Made by a program: the position numbers and the translations under genes. Shown in pieces: positions 58,745 to 64,000 of a stretch of 64,000 bases of DNA; within the stretch, counting starts at the first letter, position 1, and each line of letters starts with the position of its first letter. Location of the stretch: assembly GCF_040409955.1 (NCBI RefSeq), contig NZ_CP123385.1:727501-791500 (forward strand), in the 5' to 3' direction. The notes beneath the pieces are model-generated. The model was not told where the DNA came from. It made no database searches and worked only from the letters and a program-made list of their open reading frames with translations. The stretch comes from Salipiger sp. H15 (GTDB lineage: Bacteria; Pseudomonadota; Alphaproteobacteria; Rhodobacterales; Rhodobacteraceae).

Positions 58745-60391
58745 ATGCCCCAGATCATCGAGATCCACGACGCCCGCGACATCCACAGCGCCGAGCCGGT
58801 CTCGCTGCGCCTCGAGGATGGCCGCATCGCATGGATCGGCACGCCCGGCACCCTGCCCGAGGGCCCGGCCCCCGACCGGCGCATCGAGGCGGACGGGCTC
58901 TGGGTCTCGCCCGGCTTCTGCGACAGCCACCTGCACCTCTTCCAGGGCGGCGTGACGCTGGGCCAGCTCAACCTCTTCGGCATCTCGACCCGCGACGACT
59001 TCGCCGCCGCGCTGGCCAGCTACCGCGTCGGCCGCGAGGCGTCGCCGCTGCTCTGCGCCATCTCGGCCAATTACGAGATCCTCGGCCCCGGCACCCGCCC
59101 CGACCGCCACGCGCTCGACGCGCTGCTGCCGGACCAGCCGCTGATGGTCTACGCCGTAGACCTGCACACCGCCTGGGCCAACACCGCCGCGCTGACCGCC
59201 GCCGGGCTGATGGACAGGGTGCCCGAGGTGAAGAACGCCGAGATCGTGCTCGGGGCAGACGGCAAGCCCAGCGGCGAGCTGCGCGAGGGCAATGCCATGC
59301 GCCTCGTCGGCCGGCTCTCGGCCCATGGCGGGCGCGACAATGCCGCCATGGCGGGCGACGAGCCCGGAGAGGTGACCGAAGCCGACCGCGCCGCCGACAA
59401 GGCCGCCATCGCCGCCGCCCTCGCCGCCTGCGCCGGCCACGGCATCACCACCGCGGTCAACATGGACGGCAACCTCTACCAGGCCGAGCTGCTGTCGGAG
59501 ATGGAGCGCGACGGCGCGCTGCCGATCCGCGTTTCGCTGGCGATGCGCCTCTCGCCCGCGCATGACGAGGCGCGCATCGCCGAACTGATCGAGGCGGCGA
59601 CGCGCGAGGGCAGCGACAAGCTCTCCTTCGGGCGGATCAAGATGTTCCTCGACGGCGTCTTCGACACCTGGACCGCCTACCGCACCGACGACTACCCGGA
59701 CCGGCAGGGCTTCCGCAGCGAGCCGCTCTTCGCGCCGGAACGCTTCACCGCGCTCTGCGAGACGGCGGACGCGAAGGGGCTGCAGATCCAGGTGCATTGC
59801 GTCGGCGACGCCGCCGTGCGCACCGCGCTCGACGGCTACGAGGCCGCGCGCAGGGCCAACGGCCTCCGCGACTCGCGCCACCGCGTCGAGCATATCGACA
59901 TGCTTCACCCGGACGACCTCGCCCGCTTCGCGGCGCTCGACGTTGTCGCCTCGATGCAGCCGGTGCACCCGCCGGGCTCCAGCGGCCTGCCGCTCGAACC
60001 CACCGTCTCGATCATGGGCCGGGGCCGCTGGCAGGACACCTTCCCGTGGAAGACCCTTCAGGACGCCGGGGCCACGCTCGCCTTCGGCACCGACTGGCCG
60101 ACCGCGCCGCTCTCGCCCTTCAACGCCATCCACTCGGCCCTCGCGCGCCAGCCCTGGGCCGAGGACCTGCCCGACCAGCGCCTGCCCTTCGAGGCGGTGA
60201 TCGACGCCTACACCAAGGGCGGCGCCCACGCGCTCTTTGCCGAAGGGACGCGCGGCGCGCTGCAGCCGGGCATGGCGGCGGACATTGTCCTGCTCGAGGG
60301 CGATCCGCGCGCGCTGCTCGGCCGCACGGACGCCTGCCGCGCCCGCCTCACCATCTGCGACGGCGCCATCGTGCACGAGGCGGCCGCGTGA
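58745..60391 (+). CDS. Amidohydrolase, YtcJ-like (Amidohydro_3)
   Basis: A 548-residue metal-dependent hydrolase. GFCDSHLHLF gives His62 and His64 of the metal site, HRVEHIDML and GTDWPTAPLSP provide later ligands, and GMAADIVLLEGDP closes the small beta domain. Family members hydrolyse amide or ester bonds of small molecules. Located between an amine importer and an ArgE-like deacylase, it may release an amine from an acylated or carbamoylated precursor; this is inference. Its stop shares one base with the next start. Confidence 0.82.
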   Translation: MPQIIEIHDARDIHSAEPVSLRLEDGRIAWIGTPGTLPEGPAPDRRIEADGLWVSPGFCDSHLHLFQGGVTLGQLNLFGISTRDDFAAALASYRVGREASPLLCAISANYEILGPGTRPDRHALDALLPDQPLMVYAVDLHTAWANTAALTAAGLMDRVPEVKNAEIVLGADGKPSGELREGNAMRLVGRLSAHGGRDNAAMAGDEPGEVTEADRAADKAAIAAALAACAGHGITTAVNMDGNLYQAELLSEMERDGALPIRVSLAMRLSPAHDEARIAELIEAATREGSDKLSFGRIKMFLDGVFDTWTAYRTDDYPDRQGFRSEPLFAPERFTALCETADAKGLQIQVHCVGDAAVRTALDGYEAARRANGLRDSRHRVEHIDMLHPDDLARFAALDVVASMQPVHPPGSSGLPLEPTVSIMGRGRWQDTFPWKTLQDAGATLAFGTDWPTAPLSPFNAIHSALARQPWAEDLPDQRLPFEAVIDAYTKGGAHALFAEGTRGALQPGMAADIVLLEGDPRALLGRTDACRARLTICDGAIVHEAAA

Positions 60392-61494
60392 TGCTGGCGC
60401 GCATCGAGGAACTGCTGGCAACGCTCGTGGCCTTCCCGACCGTCTCGGCGGAGTCGAACCTCGCGCTGATCGACTGGGCCGAGGCGCATCTTTCGGACGC
60501 GGGCTTCGCCGTCACCCGCATCGCGGCGCAAGACGCGCCCAAGGCCGGGCTGCTGGCGAAATTCGGTGACGGCGACGGCGGCACGCTGCTTTCGGCCCAT
60601 ACCGATGTCGTGCCCGTCGCCGGGCAGCACTGGAGCCTCGATCCCTTCACCCTGACCCGGCGCGGCGAGCGCCTGCACGGGCGCGGCACCACCGACATGA
60701 AGGGCTTCGTCGCCTGCATCCTCGCGCTCGCCGAGACGCTGCGCGCCGCGCCCCCCGCCCGCCCGGTGAGCATCGCGCTCAGCTGGGACGAGGAGGTCGG
60801 CTGCCGCGGCATCCAGCAGATGATCGACCAGGTGCTCCCGGTGCTGGGCCGGCCAGACCTCTGCGTGGTCGGCGAGCCGACGCTGATGCGCCTCGGCACC
60901 GGCCACAAGGGCAAGGCGAGCTACCTTGCCACCTGCCGCGGCGAGCCCGGCCATTCCGCCATGGCGCCGCGCTTCACCAACGCGCTGCACCTCGCCGCCG
61001 ACCTGATCGCCGCGCTGCGCACCGAACAGTCCCGGCTCGCGGCCGAGGGCGCGCAGGACGAAGGCTACGACATTCCCTGCTCGACGGTCCATGCCGGCAA
61101 GATGCAGGGCGGCGTCGCGCTCAACATCGTGCCCGACCATGCCGAGGTCGCCTTCGAGATCCGCCACCTCGCGGCGGAGCGGACCGGGGATATCCTGGGA
61201 AACATCCGCTCTGGCCTGCCGGGCGGCATCGAGATCATTGAGACCGGCGCCTATCCCGGGCTCGACGCCGATCCGGCGCTGCCCGCGCTCCGTCGCCTCG
61301 CGGCGCTGCTGCCCGCCCCCGAACCGGTCAAGGTCTCCTACGGCACCGAGGCGGGGTTCTTCGCGGCACTCGGCATTCCCACCGTGGTCTGCGGCCCGGG
61401 CACCATGGACGACGGGCACCAGCCGGACGAATCCGTGGCGCGGGACCAGCTCGCGCTCTGCGCGGATGTGCTGCGCGGCCTGATCGACGGCTGA
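60391..61494 (+). CDS. M20-family deacylase, ArgE-like
   Basis: A 367-residue zinc peptidase/deacylase. Metal ligands are visible: His70 and Asp72 in SAHTDVVPV, Asp102 in GTTDMKG, and the catalytic acidic pair around Glu134-Glu135 (SWDEEVGCRG). The overall sequence is close to N-acetylornithine deacetylase, but the context is an amine-catabolism cluster rather than arginine synthesis. It may therefore deacylate an N-acylated amine or amino acid. It overlaps the amidohydrolase stop. Confidence 0.85.
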   Translation: MLARIEELLATLVAFPTVSAESNLALIDWAEAHLSDAGFAVTRIAAQDAPKAGLLAKFGDGDGGTLLSAHTDVVPVAGQHWSLDPFTLTRRGERLHGRGTTDMKGFVACILALAETLRAAPPARPVSIALSWDEEVGCRGIQQMIDQVLPVLGRPDLCVVGEPTLMRLGTGHKGKASYLATCRGEPGHSAMAPRFTNALHLAADLIAALRTEQSRLAAEGAQDEGYDIPCSTVHAGKMQGGVALNIVPDHAEVAFEIRHLAAERTGDILGNIRSGLPGGIEIIETGAYPGLDADPALPALRRLAALLPAPEPVKVSYGTEAGFFAALGIPTVVCGPGTMDDGHQPDESVARDQLALCADVLRGLIDG

Positions 61495-61535
61495 CCGCCG
61501 CGCTTTCTAGGCAAGGATCTCGCCGCGAGCCGGGC

Positions 61536-61550
61536 GGGGGCTATGCCCCC
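61536..61550. terminator. Short GC hairpin between convergent genes
   Basis: GGGGGC-TAT-GCCCCC between the ArgE-like gene and the convergent GST gene. It is a short stem with no T-run. Confidence 0.35.
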
Positions 61551-61557
61551 TGCCCCC

Positions 61558-62223
61558 TCAGAAGTCGAGGTCGGCGTAATGCGCCGGCTGCGGGAATCCG
61601 GGGATCTGGTCGGCGAGGATCGAGCGGAAGGCCGGGCGCGACTTGATCTTGGCGTACCAGTCCTTGACCACCGCCGAGCGGTTCCAGTCCACGTCCGAGA
61701 TGTAGTCGAGCGACGACAGGTGCGCCGCCGCGGCGAAATCCGCCAGCGTCATCACGTCGCCCGCCAGCCAGCGCCGGTGGTCGAGCAGCCAGGCCATGTA
61801 GTCGAGGTGATACTTGATCGCCTTGGCGCCGGCCTTGACGTTGCTCGAGTCGGGAAAGCCCGCCTTCATGATCTTCTTGTTCACCCGCTCGTAGAGCAGC
61901 TTCGAAGTGACCTCGTGGTGGAACTTGTCGTCGAACCACGACACCAGACGGCGCACCTCGTAGCGCGAGTCGGCCGAACGCGGCATCAGCGACGGCTCGG
62001 GGTATTTCTCCTCGAGCCATTCGCAGATCGCGGCGCTTTCCGACATGGTCTTGTTGTCGATCTTCAGCACCGGGACCTTGCCCGCGGGGTTGCGGCGCAG
62101 GAAGTCGGCATCCTGCTCCCAGTAGCGCTCCTCGACCAACTCGCATTCGATCTTCTTCTCGGCGAGGCTCAGGCGAACCTTGCGGCAAAAGGGCGAGAGC
62201 GGCACGTGGTAAAGCTTTGCCAT
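61558..62223 (-). CDS. Glutathione S-transferase-family protein
   Basis: A 221-residue GST. LSPFCRKVRLSLAEKK carries the likely catalytic Ser or Cys, and NPAGKVPVLKIDNKTMSES is the glutathione loop. The C-terminal helical half ends FPQPAHYADLDF. I choose ATG 62223 for family length, although no clear ribosome site precedes it; the frame extends to 62292. It stands alone with no operon partner. Confidence 0.85.
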   Translation of the reverse strand: MAKLYHVPLSPFCRKVRLSLAEKKIECELVEERYWEQDADFLRRNPAGKVPVLKIDNKTMSESAAICEWLEEKYPEPSLMPRSADSRYEVRRLVSWFDDKFHHEVTSKLLYERVNKKIMKAGFPDSSNVKAGAKAIKYHLDYMAWLLDHRRWLAGDVMTLADFAAAAHLSSLDYISDVDWNRSAVVKDWYAKIKSRPAFRSILADQIPGFPQPAHYADLDF

Positions 62224-62422
62224 TCGGGGAGGCGGCTCCGGGTCTTGAGGGAATTGTCCTGCCTGTTTGCCGTGAAAATCGCGCCGATTCAACAGGGCAT
62301 GCGGACACGGGCGGGTGATGGCCGGGACGGCGCGGAAAGAGGGGGGCTCCGCCCCCGCGGCGCCGCTGCGCGGCGCGCTCCCCCGGCGTAATTCGAAAGA
62401 GAAGAAGGGCGCGCCGCCGCGG

Positions 62423-63487
62423 TCAGAGGCCGAGGAAGCGGAAGGGCTCGGTCTCGGAGAAGCTGTCGTTGGCGAGGCCCGAGTAGGTGTGGCTCTGCTG
62501 CGGGCCGAGGTCGAGGCGCAGCACCTTGCCGGTGCCGGGCGCGAGGTCGAACCGCGCGAGGTCGACCCAGAAGGTGTTCGGGGTCAGCGCGGATTCGAAG
62601 AAGTAGCGCAGCCGCTTGTGGTCGGCGACGGTGCGCCAGCGCGTCGAGGAGATGTTGGGCTCGTCCGGCGTGGTGATGCCGTAGGGCACCGAGGCGTTGC
62701 GGATCACCCCGAAGACGCTGGCGAGGGTCTCGACCGGGTCTTCGGTCTTGGGGATGGCGTTCACGTAGAAGGAGGCGCGCGCGAAGCGGTCCGAGGCGCG
62801 GTTGGTGCCGGGCAGCATCACCGTGCCGCCGATCTGCCGCCAGTAGCTTTCCAGCGCCAGCTGCTGCTCGAAGATCGGCGAGTTGGTCATCACCTGGTAG
62901 TCGCGGCTGTGGTGGATCACCTGCCGGCCGCCGATATACTCGATGATGGCGCTGTCGCCGCTGCTGTCCGAGATCGACAGGTGCAGCGTCGCCAGCCGGT
63001 CCTCGCCGGGCACGGTGTCGGTGACGAGGGTGAAGGGCTCGGTCTCGAGCACGGCCACCGCCTCGGCGACGGTGGCGAAATTGTCGAGCACGTATTGCGT
63101 CCAGGCGGCGATGCTGAGCCCGGTCTGGCTGCCGTCGAAGGCGGGATACTCGGATTCCACCAGCCAGAGCAGGTTCGCCACCAGCCCCGCCTCGTTCATC
63201 CCGTCGGTGGTGGCGATGTCATAGGCCGAGGCGATGACGCTGCCGTATTTCGAGGTCCAGGTGATCGCGTTCGGCCCGGCCTCGCCGTTGCGCTCCATGC
63301 CGCGCGGGAAGACCCAGAGATTGGTGCCGATGTCGCTGCGCCAGTCCATCGAGCGGGCGGTGACGATCTGATCGGCGGCGCCGTGGTAGACCAGCCGGGT
63401 GCAGGCGTCGGCGATGCCGGCAAGGCCGAGACCGGCGGCCAGCGTGGCGGCGACGAGCGGTTTGAGAGGGGGGAGCATGCGGGGCAT
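62423..63487 (-). CDS. Exported Ntn hydrolase, choloylglycine hydrolase/penicillin V acylase family
   Basis: A 354-residue precursor. A signal peptide ends ...GIADA, leaving Cys29 as the N-terminal nucleophile of the mature enzyme (ACTRLVYHG). VTARSMDWRSD and NEAGLVANLLWL supply the conserved Asp and Asn. The linear amide C-N hydrolase family includes bile-salt hydrolases, penicillin V acylases and acyl-homoserine-lactone acylases. A periplasmic enzyme in a marine-type alphaproteobacterium could act on acylated signals or lipids; this is not decided here. ATG 63487 has only a weak AAGAGA site. Confidence 0.85.
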   Translation of the reverse strand: MPRMLPPLKPLVAATLAAGLGLAGIADACTRLVYHGAADQIVTARSMDWRSDIGTNLWVFPRGMERNGEAGPNAITWTSKYGSVIASAYDIATTDGMNEAGLVANLLWLVESEYPAFDGSQTGLSIAAWTQYVLDNFATVAEAVAVLETEPFTLVTDTVPGEDRLATLHLSISDSSGDSAIIEYIGGRQVIHHSRDYQVMTNSPIFEQQLALESYWRQIGGTVMLPGTNRASDRFARASFYVNAIPKTEDPVETLASVFGVIRNASVPYGITTPDEPNISSTRWRTVADHKRLRYFFESALTPNTFWVDLARFDLAPGTGKVLRLDLGPQQSHTYSGLANDSFSETEPFRFLGL

Positions 63488-63623
63488 ATCAATCTCTTCT
63501 TCTGTCAAATGCAGGGGGCACCGGCGCGCGGGCCGGCGGAACGTCTTCAACCAATGCGGGAAGTATGGCGGCGCCGCCGCGGGATGACAACCGCGGCGCG
63601 CCAACGCCAGGCGGCGCCGGGCG

Positions 63624-64000
63624 CTACTCGAAGCAGCGCGCGCGGCCGTCGCGGGCGATGGTGGCGGCGCCGTCGCGGATCTGCCCGGCGCGGCGCTGCA
63701 CGAAATTCGACGGCTTCGAGGCCGAGCGGCTCTTGGGATCGGGCAGGATGGCGGCGAGCCGCGCCGCCTGCGTCGAGCTGAGCTCCGAGGGCGCGACGCC
63801 GAAGTAATGCTCCGAGGCCGCCTTGATGCCGAAGACGCCCTCGTCGAACTCGGCGATGTTCATATAGACCTCGAGGATGCGCCGCTTCGGCCAGAGCGCC
63901 TCCATCAGCGGGGTCAGCGCCGCCTCGAGCGCCTTGCGCGGCCAGCTGCGCCCCTGCCAGAGGAAGGCGTTCTTCACCACCTGCTGGCTGATCGTCGAGG
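63624..64000 (-). CDS. mtgA: Monofunctional biosynthetic peptidoglycan transglycosylase, partial
   Basis: The C-terminal 125 or so residues of a GT51 transglycosylase; the gene continues past the right edge. STISQQVVKNAFLWQGRSW, KRRILEVYMNIAEF and GIKAASEHYFG are standard motifs of penicillin-binding-protein glycosyltransferase domains. It polymerises lipid II into glycan strands. The short tail after the domain (no transpeptidase) fits MtgA. Confidence 0.92.
   Translation of the reverse strand, partial: STISQQVVKNAFLWQGRSWPRKALEAALTPLMEALWPKRRILEVYMNIAEFDEGVFGIKAASEHYFGVAPSELSSTQAARLAAILPDPKSRSASKPSNFVQRRAGQIRDGAATIARDGRARCFE

Noticed and set aside
1..64000. CRISPR arrays, prophage genes, rRNA operons, replication origin
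   Set aside because: None was seen. There are no regularly spaced repeats, phage structural genes, rRNA or parAB/repABC-type genes.

Overview
The window looks like chromosome of a GC-rich alphaproteobacterium of the Rhodobacteraceae/Roseobacteraceae kind. The grounds are the base composition, the many ATGA-coupled ABC and TRAP uptake operons with LysR or GntR regulators, and core genes of that group: uvrB, an ETC complex I (NDUFS4-like) subunit, a tRNA-Arg and, cut by the right edge, mtgA. The genus is not determinable from the sequence alone.

Layout. 0.1-10.5 kb: a decayed IS3-type element, a Pot-type polyamine/guanidino ABC transporter with a divergent pair of an arginase/agmatinase-family hydrolase and a LysR regulator, an 880-bp stretch without a gene, and a DUF6880-like protein. 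Two direct copies of a composite repeat (130-220 and 10389-10473) bracket this block, whose transporter genes look less GC-rich than what follows. 10.5-18.4 kb: housekeeping genes (complex I subunit, uvrB, small lipoproteins, an HdeD-like and an AI-2E-like membrane protein, a phospholipase D/cardiolipin synthase-like lipoprotein, tRNA-Arg(UCU)). 18.4-26 kb: a GntR-controlled branched-chain-type ABC operon with a LivM-LivG-LivF triple fusion, followed by a 3-hydroxyacid dehydrogenase and a beta-keto acid cleavage enzyme. 26-31.2 kb: chrBA chromate resistance and two ion transporters. 31.4-38.2 kb: a BMP-type nucleoside-like ABC importer divergent from a LysR and a 2-oxoglutarate/Fe(II) oxygenase. 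38.4-40 kb: two AT-richer surface-glycan genes. 40-46.9 kb: a TRAP operon translationally coupled to GST, carboxymuconolactone-decarboxylase, PDC-hydrolase-like and SDR genes. 46.9-61.5 kb: an amine-catabolism region with a gamma-glutamylputrescine-oxidase-like enzyme, an FMO-like enzyme, an aldehyde dehydrogenase, a LysR, a trimethylamine/histamine-dehydrogenase-family flavoprotein, a complete Pot-type ABC importer, an amidohydrolase and an ArgE-like deacylase. 61.5-64 kb: a GST, an exported Ntn hydrolase and the end of mtgA.

How the parts work together. Most of the window consists of uptake-plus-catabolism modules, each with its own regulator and inverted-repeat operator candidates. The most informative is the amine region. 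The flavoprotein at 52777-54840 keeps the cysteinyl-FMN cysteine and the 4Fe-4S cysteines of trimethylamine dehydrogenase, but its substrate-bowl positions read Gln/Trp/Asp, the pattern remembered for histamine dehydrogenase. The LysR gene upstream and the flavoprotein gene both carry the same inverted repeat, TTAGG-N5-CCTAA, in their leaders, which suggests a small amine regulon. The second notable module is the CRYL1-like dehydrogenase plus BKACE pair behind the fused transporter, a plausible route for an unidentified 3-hydroxy acid. No CRISPR array, prophage or integrase was seen.
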